A stretch of DNA of 64,000 bases from Aldehydirespirator sp965116665 (GTDB taxonomy: Bacteria; Actinomycetota; Acidimicrobiia; Acidimicrobiales; Aldehydirespiratoraceae): contig OZ220709.1 of NCBI GenBank assembly GCA_965116665.1, positions 3,286,001 to 3,350,000 of the forward strand, in the 5' to 3' direction. The notes beneath the pieces are model-generated. The model was not told the DNA's origin. It did no database searches and saw only the letters and a list, made by a program, of their open reading frames with translations. This document shows positions 28,517 to 37,187 of the stretch, piece by piece; the stretch's first letter is position 1, and each line of letters starts with the position of its first letter. A program made the translations under genes and the position numbers.

Positions 28517-29665
28517 ATGCGCAGAGTGGACGCCGAAGTAGTCGACGCCTACATCGACCCCGACCGGTGCTGCAACCAGGGCAGCATCGTCAAGCTCCAG
28601 AACGGCGATCTGCTGCTGGGCTACAACGAGGAGCGGGGCCCGATGCACGCCGACACCGGCCGGTCGTGCCTGATCCGGTCGTCCGACGGCGCCAGGAGCT
28701 GGGATCCCAGCACCCGGGTGGTGGTCGAAGACTACACCGAGCACACCGGCAACTGGGACTGCGCCTTCGCCCAGATCAGCGACGGCACCGTCATCATGCA
28801 TACCCGTATCTGCGGCTTCACCTCGTCCCCCAAGGCCATCGGCGGTCGCATCGATGAGCAGGCCATGCACTACACCCCGTCCCGCCAGACCGGCTACGCC
28901 GTGTACAAGTCGAAGGACAACGGCGACAGCTGGTCCGGACCGCTCCCGGTGAACACCTACCCGATCGCGGACTCGGGCACTGCGGGCTGCCTGGCCGGGG
29001 GCACCGGGTCCGGCCATGTGGTGGAGCTCCCCGACGGCGGGCTGCTCATGCCCTTGGAGGGAACCCTCAGCGCCGACGGCTACCTGCTCGGCGGCGGGAT
29101 CAATTGGGAGCCGTCGCGCTGCTTCCTGCTGCGCTCCGACGACGGCGGGGACAACTGGGAGCATTGGGGGACGATGGCCTTCGACCCGGCCTCGATCATC
29201 AACTTCCAGGAGCCGTCGCTGACCCGCATGTCCAACGGCCGGCTGGTGGCGATGCTCAGGGTGCTGTTCCGACCGGCCCGCTACGACTACCAGTGGGTGA
29301 CCCACTCCGAGGATGACGGGGTGACGTGGGCCCCGCCCCAGCGGACCCGGCTGTGGGGGTATCCCGCCGACTTGATCCAACTGCAGGACGGCCGGGTGCT
29401 GAGCGTTTACAGCTACCGGGCCTTTCCCATGGACGTGCGGGGCTGCACCTCCGAGGACGGGATCAACTGGGATCCGGCCGACGAGTTCATCATCGCCGGC
29501 TGCCACGCTCCCACCCGCGAGGAGCACCGGCAGTACTGGCACATCGGCTACCCGACGGTGGTGCAGCTCGACGACGGCACCATCGTGACCGCCTACCACG
29601 AATACACCGACGACGGCGGCTGGCCCATCCAGTACATGCGCACGGCCCGCTTCCGGCTCGACTGA
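28517..29665 (+). CDS. Sialidase-fold (BNR/Asp-box) protein
   Basis: A 382-residue beta-propeller without signal peptide. Asp-box motifs occur as SSDGARSWD, SKDNGDSWSG, SDDGGDNWEHWG and SEDDGVTWAPP. The family contains exo-sialidases and other glycan lyases/hydrolases. I cannot verify the arginine triad, so sialic-acid specificity is not claimed. A palindromic operator lies 61 bp upstream. Two same-strand catabolic genes follow. A cytoplasmic glycan or sugar-acid role fits best. Confidence 0.75.
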   Translation: MRRVDAEVVDAYIDPDRCCNQGSIVKLQNGDLLLGYNEERGPMHADTGRSCLIRSSDGARSWDPSTRVVVEDYTEHTGNWDCAFAQISDGTVIMHTRICGFTSSPKAIGGRIDEQAMHYTPSRQTGYAVYKSKDNGDSWSGPLPVNTYPIADSGTAGCLAGGTGSGHVVELPDGGLLMPLEGTLSADGYLLGGGINWEPSRCFLLRSDDGGDNWEHWGTMAFDPASIINFQEPSLTRMSNGRLVAMLRVLFRPARYDYQWVTHSEDDGVTWAPPQRTRLWGYPADLIQLQDGRVLSVYSYRAFPMDVRGCTSEDGINWDPADEFIIAGCHAPTREEHRQYWHIGYPTVVQLDDGTIVTAYHEYTDDGGWPIQYMRTARFRLD

Positions 29666-29688
29666 GCGGCCGAGCCGGTAGGCGTCCC

Positions 29689-29738
29689 CAAATCTGCAGG
29701 GGTTTTCCTCCTATATGACGGGTTTCTCTACTGATTTG
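29689..29738 (-). repeat. 50-bp palindromic element, family B
   Basis: CAAATCTGCA to TACTGATTTG, exactly 50 bp, flanked by CC and GG that extend the stem. The reverse complement AGTAGAGAAACCCGTCATAT also occurs at 52916-52935. It lies 23 bp after the sialidase-like stop. Confidence 0.8.
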
Positions 29739-29772
29739 GGCCGCTACCCGCCCACGCTCTAGGGTCCGTCCC

Positions 29773-30750
29773 CTGCCCTCGACGCCACCACGGCTGCTTG
29801 TTGCCGTAGACGCCTTCGGCGACGGACACATCCAGGACTTGCGCGACGCCGCCGGGGATGGCGCGGTCTGTGACCGGCTCGGCCAGGACGCCTCCGCCCG
29901 CGAGTACGCCCGGGCGATGGCCGGGGCCGAGGTCATGGTCGGCTGGCCCGATCCCGACCTGCTGGCCGCCAGCCCGCTTCGGCTGCTGCTGCTGCCCAGC
30001 GCGGGCTACGAGGAGTACCTGACCCCGGAGCTGGCCGCCAAGGATTCTCTGACGGTCTGCAACGCGGGCGGCGCCTACTCCGAGGGGGTGGCCGAGCACT
30101 GCGTGGCCATGATGCTGGCCCTTGTGCGCCGCCTGCCCGAGTACCTCGCGGCCATGGGGCCGCGCCGCTGGGAGCACTTGCACCGCCACGGCCGGCTGGC
30201 GGGCTCGACGGTGTGCGTGATCGGGCTGGGAACCCTGGGGTCGGCGATCGCCCGGCGGTGCGCGTCCCTGGGTATGCGGGTGGTGGGTGTGCGCCGGCAC
30301 CCGGACCGGCCCAGCTCGAACGTGTCGGAGGTGTCCGGTCCCGAAGACCTGGCCGCCGCAGTCGCCGGCGCCGACCATGTGGTGGGGGCGCTGCCGGGCG
30401 GAGCGGCCACCAGGGGGTTGATCAGCCGGGAGGTGATCTCGGCCATGAAGCCGGGCGCCTACTTCTACAACGTGGGCCGGGGCCCGTCGGTCGACGAGGA
30501 GGCTCTCATCGAGCGGCTGGCCGGCGGGAGCCTGGCCGGGGCGGGACTCGACGTGTTCGCAACCGAGCCGTTGCCCGATGACAGCCCGCTGTGGGCGATG
30601 GACAATGTCATCGTGACGCCCCACATGGCCGGCTACACCTGGGACTACGCCGACGAACTCTGCGACGTGTTCGCAGCCAACCTGGCCCGCCACCGCGACG
30701 GTGAGCCGCTGCACCATGTGGTCAACCTGAGCCCGGGAGCGGCGACGTGA
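29773..30750 (+). CDS. D-isomer-specific 2-hydroxyacid dehydrogenase
   Basis: An NAD(P)-dependent dehydrogenase. VCVIGLGTLGSAIARRCASL is the Rossmann motif. FYNVGRGPSVDEEAL, AGLDVFATEPLP and NVIVTPHMAGYT hold the catalytic Arg-region, Glu and His of the family. The start is unclear. The first ordinary start codon is TTG 29839, but RLLVAVDAFGDGH, a typical first strand, is encoded upstream of it. The frame is open back to 29719 with no ATG, GTG or TTG. I give CTG 29773 as a tentative start. It probably oxidises or reduces a sugar acid. Confidence 0.8.
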   Translation: MPSTPPRLLVAVDAFGDGHIQDLRDAAGDGAVCDRLGQDASAREYARAMAGAEVMVGWPDPDLLAASPLRLLLLPSAGYEEYLTPELAAKDSLTVCNAGGAYSEGVAEHCVAMMLALVRRLPEYLAAMGPRRWEHLHRHGRLAGSTVCVIGLGTLGSAIARRCASLGMRVVGVRRHPDRPSSNVSEVSGPEDLAAAVAGADHVVGALPGGAATRGLISREVISAMKPGAYFYNVGRGPSVDEEALIERLAGGSLAGAGLDVFATEPLPDDSPLWAMDNVIVTPHMAGYTWDYADELCDVFAANLARHRDGEPLHHVVNLSPGAAT

Positions 30751-30790
30751 ACTCGGGAACCGAGCCGGCGGCGACATGAACTCGGGAACC
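30741..30790 (+). repeat. Duplicated gene junction (22-bp unit)
   Basis: GGCGACGTGAACTCGGGAAC (from 30741) and GGCGACATGAACTCGGGAAC (from 30770) are tandem copies differing in one base. The first holds the dehydrogenase stop. The second lies just before the next start at 30796. Confidence 0.85.
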
Positions 30791-30795
30791 GCCGC

Positions 30796-31920
30796 GTGAA
30801 GATCACCGGGATGGTGACCCGGGTGCTGGCGCTCGACGCTCAGCCCTGGTACGGCGACAGCCCGATCCCCGACGACGTGCCGCCGGTGTGGCACTTCCCG
30901 CTGACGTGCGTCACCACCGATGAGGGCATCGACGGGTACACCATGGGCTACGGCGCCAACGGCGAGGGGATCGGCTCCGCCCACCAGCTCCACGACGTTT
31001 ACCTGAGGGCCATTCTCGGCAAGGACCCGCTCCAGCACGAGGACCTGTGGCGGGACCTCATGAGCCTCAATCGCCACCTCTATCCCATCACCGACGGCCT
31101 GCTGGGCATGCTCGACGTCGCCTTCTGGGACATCAAGGGCAAGGCCGCCGGGGTGCCGATCGCGGAGTTGCTCGGCGTGGGCCGCACCGAGGTGCCCGCC
31201 TACCGGACCGGCTCGCACTGGAACCTGACGCCCGCCGACACCTTCGCCGAGGCCCTCGCCATGCGCCAGGAGGGCTACCGGGGCTACAAGCTGACCCTCT
31301 ACGACGGCCCGGCCGCCGACATCGGTCGGGCCGAGGCCGCCCGAGAGGCCGTCGGCGACGACTTCCCGCTGATGCTGGACGCGGTGGCCGGGTACAGCTT
31401 CGAGCAGGCCCTGGAGGTGGGCGAAGCGCTGGGCCGCCTCGGCTACCGGTGGTTCGAGGAGCCGGTGCCGGACCGCGACATCGCGGCGCTGGAGCAGCTC
31501 ACCCGCCGGCTGGAGGTCCCGATCCTGGCCACCGAGACGGTCAGCCTGCGGGAGCTGCCCCAGTTCCTGGAGCGCCGGGCCGCCGATATGGCCCGGGGCG
31601 ATGTGTTCATCAAGGCCGGTATCACCGGCCTGCGCGAGGCGTCGGCCATGTGCGAGGAGGCCGGCATGAACCTGGAGATCCACGCCCTGCACTCGTCGCT
31701 GCTCGACATCGCCAACCTGCACGTGGCCTGCTCGGTGCGCAATTGCGAGTTCTTCGAGCTGCACCACGAGATGTTCCGCTTCGCCGTCAAGGGCGCTCCC
31801 CTGGACATCGACAGCCGCGGCTGTGTGCACCTGCCTGCCGGGCCCGGGCTCGGCGTCGAGCTCGACTGGGACTGGATCGACGACAACACTGTCGTGACGC
31901 TGGAGGGTCTGCGGGACTAG
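30796..31920 (+). CDS. Enolase-superfamily sugar-acid dehydratase (mandelate racemase/MLE type)
   Basis: A 374-residue protein. The metal ligands are the acidic residues in PLMLDAVAGYS, RWFEEPVPD and ILATETVS. The candidate bases are the Lys of GYKLTLY and the His of LEIHALHSS. This set fits acid-sugar dehydratases, which make 2-keto-3-deoxy acids. The start is GTG 30796. Following genes encode a lactonase-like hydrolase and, further on, a DHDPS-family lyase and a semialdehyde dehydrogenase: an oxidative sugar pathway. The exact sugar cannot be read from sequence. Confidence 0.85.
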   Translation: MKITGMVTRVLALDAQPWYGDSPIPDDVPPVWHFPLTCVTTDEGIDGYTMGYGANGEGIGSAHQLHDVYLRAILGKDPLQHEDLWRDLMSLNRHLYPITDGLLGMLDVAFWDIKGKAAGVPIAELLGVGRTEVPAYRTGSHWNLTPADTFAEALAMRQEGYRGYKLTLYDGPAADIGRAEAAREAVGDDFPLMLDAVAGYSFEQALEVGEALGRLGYRWFEEPVPDRDIAALEQLTRRLEVPILATETVSLRELPQFLERRAADMARGDVFIKAGITGLREASAMCEEAGMNLEIHALHSSLLDIANLHVACSVRNCEFFELHHEMFRFAVKGAPLDIDSRGCVHLPAGPGLGVELDWDWIDDNTVVTLEGLRD

Positions 31921-31985
31921 CGACCTGGGTTGCTGCGGGTTCGCCATCTGTCGGACTGGTGGTTCTCGGCTGGCCGCACGGCTGC

Positions 31986-32035
31986 GAAATTGGTGACATA
32001 TTGGGTACTGGACACCCAAAATCGCCATCAATTTG
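31986..32035 (+). repeat. 50-bp palindromic element, family B, subtype with GGGTGTCC-like loop
   Basis: GAAATTGGTG to CCATCAATTTG, 50 bp. The inner hairpin TTGGGT/ACCCAA holds the loop ACTGG shared with 56816. It lies 65 bp after the dehydratase stop. Confidence 0.75.
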
Positions 32036-32076
32036 GAGACCATTAGGCCGCGGGCCGGCCCCGGAGGAGGACGACG

Positions 32077-33090
32077 ATGGAACTGGACCGGTTCGACTGG
32101 CTGGCACTGCGCCAGGAGGAGGCCGTGGACCCTGAGCGGCGGATCGTCGACCCCCACCATCATCTGTGGGGTGCGGGTCAGTGGACCGGGCTCATGGCCG
32201 CCTATCTGGCGCCGGACTTGCTGGAGGACATGACCGGGAGCCACAACGTCGTCAAGAGCGTGTTCGTGGACTGCATCTCGCACTACGACTCCGAACGCGA
32301 GCCTCACATGCAGCCGCTGGGCGAGACCGCGTTCGTGGCCGGTCAGGCCGACTACACCGACTCGTTGGGCGGGCCGACGATCGGGGGGATCGTCAGCCAT
32401 GCCGACCTGCTGCGGGGCGAGGCCGTCGAGGAGGTCCTGGCCGCCCACGACGAGGCCGGCGGGGGCCGGTTCCGGGGGATCCGCCACGCCACCGGCTGGG
32501 ACCCCAGCGACGAGATCCACGACAGTCACCACGGCCCGTTCGAGCACATGATGGAGGCTGCCGAGTTCAGGGACGGGGCGAGCACGCTGGCCCGGATGGG
32601 GTTCAGCTACGACGCCTGGCTGTTCCATCCCCAGCTGCCGGAGCTGGCCGCGCTGGCCCGGGCCGTGCCCGAGCTGACGATCATCCTCAACCATCTCGGC
32701 GCACCGCCGGCGATCGGCCCCTACGGCCGCGCCCTGCAGGAGGCCCGCGCCGGCTGGAGGGCGTCGATGCGGCTGGTGGCCGCCTGCCCGAACGTGGCCC
32801 TGAAGGTGGGCGGGATCGGCATGGACGTCTACTTCGCCACCGGCTGGGCCGCAGCCGAGATCCCGCCGGGATCGGAGGAGGTGGCCGCGTACTGGGGCGA
32901 CGACGTTCGGTTCTGCATCGACACCTTCGGCCCCGACCGCTGCATGTTCGAGTCCAACTTCCCGGTGGACCGCCAGTCGCTGACCTACCCGGTGCTGTGG
33001 AACGCCCTCCAGATCATGGCCGCGGGCTACACCGACGCCGAGCAGGACGCCCTGTTCTCAAGCACCGCCACCAGGGTCTACCGCCTGTAG
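32077..33090 (+). CDS. COG3618/amidohydrolase_2-family hydrolase (lactonase-like)
   Basis: A 337-residue TIM-barrel metal hydrolase. Motifs are IVDPHHHLWG (about 26), LNHLGAPPAIGPYG (about 208) and MFESNFPVDRQS (about 290). COG3618 includes L-rhamnono- and L-fucono-lactonases and related decarboxylases. GGAGGAGG precedes the ATG. Next to the dehydratase and dehydrogenase, hydrolysis of a sugar lactone is the best guess. Confidence 0.85.
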   Translation: MELDRFDWLALRQEEAVDPERRIVDPHHHLWGAGQWTGLMAAYLAPDLLEDMTGSHNVVKSVFVDCISHYDSEREPHMQPLGETAFVAGQADYTDSLGGPTIGGIVSHADLLRGEAVEEVLAAHDEAGGGRFRGIRHATGWDPSDEIHDSHHGPFEHMMEAAEFRDGASTLARMGFSYDAWLFHPQLPELAALARAVPELTIILNHLGAPPAIGPYGRALQEARAGWRASMRLVAACPNVALKVGGIGMDVYFATGWAAAEIPPGSEEVAAYWGDDVRFCIDTFGPDRCMFESNFPVDRQSLTYPVLWNALQIMAAGYTDAEQDALFSSTATRVYRL

Positions 33091-33102
33091 CAACCCACCG
33101 GA

Positions 33103-33477
33103 TCAAGTTCGCTCGAGCCACCATACGAACGACTCGATGCCGTCGAGCATGGCCCCGTGCTCACTGAGGACGGCAGCGAGCGCATCGGCCAGCACACGCC
33201 CATGGTTCGGCGCGGTACGAGGGAACCGGCCAGCCTCGGCGAGGACCAGCCCCGAGTGACGCTGTCCCGCGGCAGCGATGCGCCGGCCAAGCACCGCGAA
33301 GTCCCTCACATCCTCGGTGACGACTACCCGGCTTTCGGCGGTTGCGGCCTGCACCAGATTCTCGTCAGACATCCCGACGAGGTCTGCTCGTTCCTTGACG
33401 GCGATGGCATCGTGCCCCCAGTCCCGCAGTAGGGCCGCGACGCTGGGGGCGTACATCTCGTCGAGAAGGAGCTTCAC
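33103..33477 (-). CDS. DUF5615 PIN-like toxin
   Basis: A 124-residue PIN-like protein. It begins KLLLDEMYAPSVAALLRDWG and has VVVTEDVRDFAVLG, giving the acidic residues of a Mut7-C/PIN-type nuclease. Its ATG overlaps the TGA of the upstream DUF433-type gene, the standard antitoxin-toxin order. It is predicted to cleave RNA when free. Confidence 0.8.
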   Translation of the reverse strand: MKLLLDEMYAPSVAALLRDWGHDAIAVKERADLVGMSDENLVQAATAESRVVVTEDVRDFAVLGRRIAAAGQRHSGLVLAEAGRFPRTAPNHGRVLADALAAVLSEHGAMLDGIESFVWWLERT

Positions 33478-33896
33478 CCGGTCAGCAGCTTGCGCTCGTT
33501 CTTCCAGGCGGCATACTCACGTGCGGCGGCCTCGTCGTTCTCTGCGATCATGGTGTCGATCTCGTCAGTGAACTCGGCGTAGTACCGGCTGACGGCGCGG
33601 ACCTGCCTCTCGGTGAGCCAGAGCTGCTCTGCCGTTTCCGCGATCCGCTCCTCCAGGCTTCCCTCCAAACCCTGCAGCAGCGGGACGACCTGCCAAACGT
33701 CGGGCCCGGTGTCCAGCGCGGCCCGCCGGCCGGCCGGCCCGTCGCGAAAGACGATCCCGGGATAGGCGTCCATGCGCAGCCCCTCGTCGATCAGTCGCTC
33801 CCCCGCCGATGAGAGCGACTCAGCCCGCTGAGCCGCGCCCCGCTTGAGCCGCTCGTAGACACCAAGGCGCTTGAAACGTATTGAAAGTACAGTCAT
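33474..33896 (-). CDS. DUF433-type antitoxin
   Basis: A 140-residue partner of the PIN-like toxin. The segment INEGLRMDAYPGIVFRDG-like (here IDEGLRMDAYPGIVFRDG) with GLEGSLEERIAETAEQLWLT resembles the DUF433 small winged-helix domain. ATG 33896 starts MTVLSIRFKRL; the longer open frame crosses the divergent PhyH gene and is rejected. The AT-richer stretch 33897-33950 should hold the promoter. Confidence 0.75.
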   Translation of the reverse strand: MTVLSIRFKRLGVYERLKRGAAQRAESLSSAGERLIDEGLRMDAYPGIVFRDGPAGRRAALDTGPDVWQVVPLLQGLEGSLEERIAETAEQLWLTERQVRAVSRYYAEFTDEIDTMIAENDEAAAREYAAWKNERKLLTG

Positions 33897-33983
33897 GGCA
33901 ACAGTGTAGTCAGTTATCACCGCTATAGGACACACGCGGCCCGCAACTCTCTCTACGGTAGCGGGGCCACCTAGGGTGGGGTT

Positions 33984-34820
33984 GTGGGCGGTGGCTCGCT
34001 CGAAGCGGAGCTGCGGTTTCCGCTGAGTACGGCGGAGGTGGAGGCGTATCACCGTGATGGGGTGGTTGGGCCGTTCCGGTTGGTGTCGCCCGATCAGATG
34101 GCGTCGATGCGGGAACGGATCACCGACGAGATCATCGTCCCCGGGGCGCTCAAGGATGATCCCCATGTGGACTATCACGACCGCCATCTGGACCATGAGA
34201 CGGTGTGCCGGCTGTGCCGGGGACCGCAGGTGGTGGACCGCATCGCTTCGCTGCTCGGGCCCGACCTGCTTATCTGGCGCAGCAACTTCCAGATCAAGCA
34301 GCCCCTGGCCGAGGCCACCGGCGACGAGCAGCGCTACACGGAGGTGCCGTGGCACCAGGACGGCGCCTACTTCGATCTGCTGCCCCCAGTCTGGGTGTCG
34401 GCCTTCATCGCCATCACCGAAGCCACCATCGACAACGGCTGCCTCCAGGTGGTCCGGGGCTCGCACACCAGCACCTTCGACCACGATGTGGACGGCACCC
34501 GTCACTCGTTCCACCAGGCGGTGCCGACCGGCGCCATCGATCCTGCCGACATCCGGGTCTTCGAGCTGGAGCCGGGGGAGTTCGTGCTGTTCAGCGAGAA
34601 CGCGCTGCACGGGTCCGGGCCCAACCGCACGGCCCAGCCGCGCATCGGGCTGTCGCCCCGGGTCACGGTGCCGTTCGTGCGGGTGACCGGCAACCCGCTA
34701 TACGCAGGCCTCGACCGGGCCCGCCATGCCCCCGACGAGCCCCGCCAGATGGGGCTGTTGAGGGGCCAGGACTACACCGGCCGCCACCACGTAGTGCCGC
34801 TCCCCTGCCCCGGCGCCTAG
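33984..34820 (+). CDS. Phytanoyl-CoA dioxygenase (PhyH) family protein, copy 1
   Basis: A 278-residue Fe(II)/2-oxoglutarate dioxygenase. The HxD motif is in VPWHQDGAYFD (about 121). The distal His and the 2-oxoglutarate-binding Arg are in ALHGSGPNRTAQPRIGLS (about 212). GTG 33984 follows AGGGTGGGG. PhyH proteins hydroxylate small lipids, alkaloids or osmolytes. It is separate from copy 2 at 44389, with which it shares only modest similarity. Confidence 0.85.
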   Translation: MGGGSLEAELRFPLSTAEVEAYHRDGVVGPFRLVSPDQMASMRERITDEIIVPGALKDDPHVDYHDRHLDHETVCRLCRGPQVVDRIASLLGPDLLIWRSNFQIKQPLAEATGDEQRYTEVPWHQDGAYFDLLPPVWVSAFIAITEATIDNGCLQVVRGSHTSTFDHDVDGTRHSFHQAVPTGAIDPADIRVFELEPGEFVLFSENALHGSGPNRTAQPRIGLSPRVTVPFVRVTGNPLYAGLDRARHAPDEPRQMGLLRGQDYTGRHHVVPLPCPGA

Positions 34821-34836
34821 CCGGGCTGAACCCGAG

Positions 34837-34955
34837 AATCTCGGGTCGATTCTGTGGACCCACCACACACAACCAACCCGAGAATCCGGGGGCGGGCCGG
34901 GCGCAGGATCTCGGGTCAATTCTGTGGACCCACCACACACAACCAACCCGAGATT
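34837..34955 (+). repeat. Two tandem family A palindromes
   Basis: Copies at 34837-34885 and 34907-34955, each 49 bp, with a 21-bp spacer. The core is CACCACACACAACCAACCCG. They lie between convergent genes, 16 bp and 24 bp from the two stops. Confidence 0.85.
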
Positions 34956-34979
34956 CCGCCGGGGCAGGCTGGGTAGCGA

Positions 34980-35936
34980 TCAGTCGGTGGTCAGGACGTT
35001 GGGGGTGCCTATGGCCTGGAGCATCTCCCGGGCCCGCTCACGGTAGAGGTCGCGGATGTCGCGGGTGGGGGGCCGGCTGCGGCTCGACGGCAGACCCACC
35101 AGCTCCATGCACAGCTTGTCGAGGTGGCCGTCGCCGCTGGTGTAGCCCTCCATCTCGGTCCAGAGCCGCATGAACGGCAGCACCACCTTCACCAACTCGT
35201 GCTGGGCCTCGACGTAGCGACCCTCGTTGAGCATGGCCCACATCCGTACCCCCCACTGGGGCCAGAAGTTGCAGATGTGGACCTCGATGCCACGGGCGCC
35301 GAGCATGTGGCTGGTCGGGAACCGCAGCTGGTTGTCGATGATGGTGAACCGGTCGGAGTAGTCGGCCACCACCCCCTCGAACTCCATGAACCCGTTGTCG
35401 GGCATCGACCACTTCAGGCCCACCACCGTGCCCAGGCCGGCCAGGCGGTCGATGAGGGCGTTGGAGATGTCCAGGCTGGTCCAGTGGGTGTTGTAGACCA
35501 CCATGCCCACATCCGAGGCGGCTGCGGCCGCGGCGACGTGCTCCATGAAGTCGTCGTCGGTGTGGGCGAAGTAGAACGGCGGCGACACCTGCATGTACTC
35601 GGCGCCGATGTCGGCCGCGGCCCGGGCCAGGCGCACCAGTTCCTGGGTGCTGGTGGTCTGGCCGCCCATCACCACCGGCACCCGGCCGGCGGCCTCCTCC
35701 ACTACGGCGGTGGTCACCGCCACCCGCTCGTCGAAGGTCATCGTGGAGAAGTCCCCGGCCGCGCCGCAGGCCAGCAGCACCCCGTTGCCGGTGGTGATCC
35801 CGCCGTCGACCAGGAAGCTCACGTGCTTGCGCATGGCGTCGAGGTCGACCGACAGCACGTCGTCGTCGCGGAACATGGTGGGCACGGTCACGTAGCAGCC
35901 CTGGAGGCGGTCACGAAGCTCAGCGGTGTCGGTCAT
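34980..35936 (-). CDS. DHDPS/N-acetylneuraminate lyase-family protein
   Basis: A 318-residue (beta/alpha)8 class I lyase or dehydratase. The Schiff-base lysine is in VVGLKWSMPD (about 175). The tyrosine region reads VVYNTHWTS, with His where most members have Pro. The glycine-rich LLACGAAGDFSTMT replaces the usual GTTGE substrate loop. Members act on 2-keto-3-deoxy sugar acids, which fits the nearby dehydratase. It is the last gene of the GntR-transporter operon, separated from the ATPase gene by repeated start cassettes. Confidence 0.82.
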   Translation of the reverse strand: MTDTAELRDRLQGCYVTVPTMFRDDDVLSVDLDAMRKHVSFLVDGGITTGNGVLLACGAAGDFSTMTFDERVAVTTAVVEEAAGRVPVVMGGQTTSTQELVRLARAAADIGAEYMQVSPPFYFAHTDDDFMEHVAAAAAASDVGMVVYNTHWTSLDISNALIDRLAGLGTVVGLKWSMPDNGFMEFEGVVADYSDRFTIIDNQLRFPTSHMLGARGIEVHICNFWPQWGVRMWAMLNEGRYVEAQHELVKVVLPFMRLWTEMEGYTSGDGHLDKLCMELVGLPSSRSRPPTRDIRDLYRERAREMLQAIGTPNVLTTD

Positions 35937-36142
35937 CGGGTCTCCTTAGAGGGCTGGAAGCCTGCGGCGCAAGTCATCAGGTCTGCTTGAACGGCCCGGT
36001 GCCGGTCATCAGATCTCCTTAGAGGGCTGGAAGCCTGCGGCGCAAGTCATCAGGTCGCCTCGGGCCGATCGGGCTCGGTAGGGCTAGCCATCGGGTCTCC
36101 TCGGGCGTCTTGGAGCCGGTGGTACTAGCCATCAGGTCTCCT
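35926..36142 (-). repeat. Six repeated ribosome-binding-site/start cassettes
   Basis: On the minus strand, versions of GGAGACCTGATG recur near 35934, 35975, 36007, 36048, 36089 and 36130. The first (rightmost) holds the ATPase stop TGA; the last is the true start of the lyase gene. A TTAGAGGGCTGGAAGC unit repeats with a 73-bp period (35946, 36019). Several short frames open at these ATGs. This looks like tandem growth of a TGATG-type junction. Confidence 0.85.
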
Positions 36143-37187
36143 GGGAGGGCGTGTCGGCGGCAGCCGTAGCTGCGGGGCGGATCTGGAGGGGTGCTCGCTG
36201 GTCGGCACTCAGGTGGCAGAGCACGTCGTGGGTGGGGCTGTCGTGGAGGCGGGGCGGGTCGTCGACCTCGCACACCCCGGCAATCCGGTGTTGGCAGCGG
36301 GGCTCGAAGGCGCAGCCGGCGTCGGGGGCGGTGCCCACCGTCGACGCGTCCTCGGCCAGCGCCGACACCTGGTGCTCGCCCTTTCCCGGGATCGAGTCGA
36401 GCAGCAGCGCGGTGTAGGGGTGATGGGGCGGGGTGAAGATCTCCTCGACGGTGCCCTGCTCGACGATGCGGCCGTGGTACAGCACCACCACCCGGTCGGC
36501 CAGCCACCGCACCACGGCCAGGTCGTGGGCGATGAACAGGTAGGCCACGTCCCGGCTGGCTTGCAGCTCCCGCAGCAGCTCGATGATGTTGTCCTGCACC
36601 GACACGTCGAGGGCCGACAGGACCTCGTCGCACAGGATCAGCTTGGGTTCGGCGGCCAGGGCCTGGGCGATGGCCACCCGCTGGGCCTCGCCCCCGCTGA
36701 GCTGGGGCGGGTAGCGGTCGATGTAGCCGGGGTCGAGGTGGACGCTGTCCAGCAGACCGGCCATCCGGTCGCGCCGTTCGGCCCCCGACAGCTTGAAGAA
36801 CACGTCGAGGGTGCGGCCCAGGCTGTAGCGGACCTTGCGGCGGGGATTCAGCGACGACGCCGGGTTCTGGAACACGTACTGGATGTGGCGCAGCAGCTCC
36901 GGCGGCCGCCGGTGCACGGGCCGGGTGATGTCGTTGCCCTCAAAGCTGATCGTCCCCCGCTGGGGCTGGATCAGCCCGGCGATGGAACGGGCCAGGGTGG
37001 TCTTGCCGCTGCCGCTCTCGCCCACCAGGGCCACCGTCTCGCCCGGGTTGATGGTGAACGAGGCGTCCCGCACCGCCGGCACCGGCTCGCTCGTATCAGA
37101 CCGCAGGGCCCGCACCAGCCTCGACACCAGCCCGCGGCGGGGCCGGTACGAGATCTGGACGTCGGTGACTTCGAGCAGCGGCGTCAT
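36132..37187 (-). CDS. Oligopeptide-type ABC transporter ATPase (OppF-like)
   Basis: A 351-residue ATPase. Walker A is GESGSGKTT, the signature LSGGEAQRVAIAQA, Walker B LILCDEVLSALD. The C-terminal cysteine motif CAFEPRCQHRIAGVC is typical of Opp/Dpp ATPases. ATG 37187 overlaps the OppD-like stop (ATGA). Its own TGA lies inside the start cassette that has multiplied downstream. Confidence 0.9.
   Translation of the reverse strand: MTPLLEVTDVQISYRPRRGLVSRLVRALRSDTSEPVPAVRDASFTINPGETVALVGESGSGKTTLARSIAGLIQPQRGTISFEGNDITRPVHRRPPELLRHIQYVFQNPASSLNPRRKVRYSLGRTLDVFFKLSGAERRDRMAGLLDSVHLDPGYIDRYPPQLSGGEAQRVAIAQALAAEPKLILCDEVLSALDVSVQDNIIELLRELQASRDVAYLFIAHDLAVVRWLADRVVVLYHGRIVEQGTVEEIFTPPHHPYTALLLDSIPGKGEHQVSALAEDASTVGTAPDAGCAFEPRCQHRIAGVCEVDDPPRLHDSPTHDVLCHLSADQRAPLQIRPAATAAADTPSQET

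Noticed and set aside
33897..34610. N-terminal extension of the DUF433-type antitoxin to 378 residues
   Set aside because: The extension is antisense to the PhyH gene and has no domain. ATG 33896 begins the recognisable protein.
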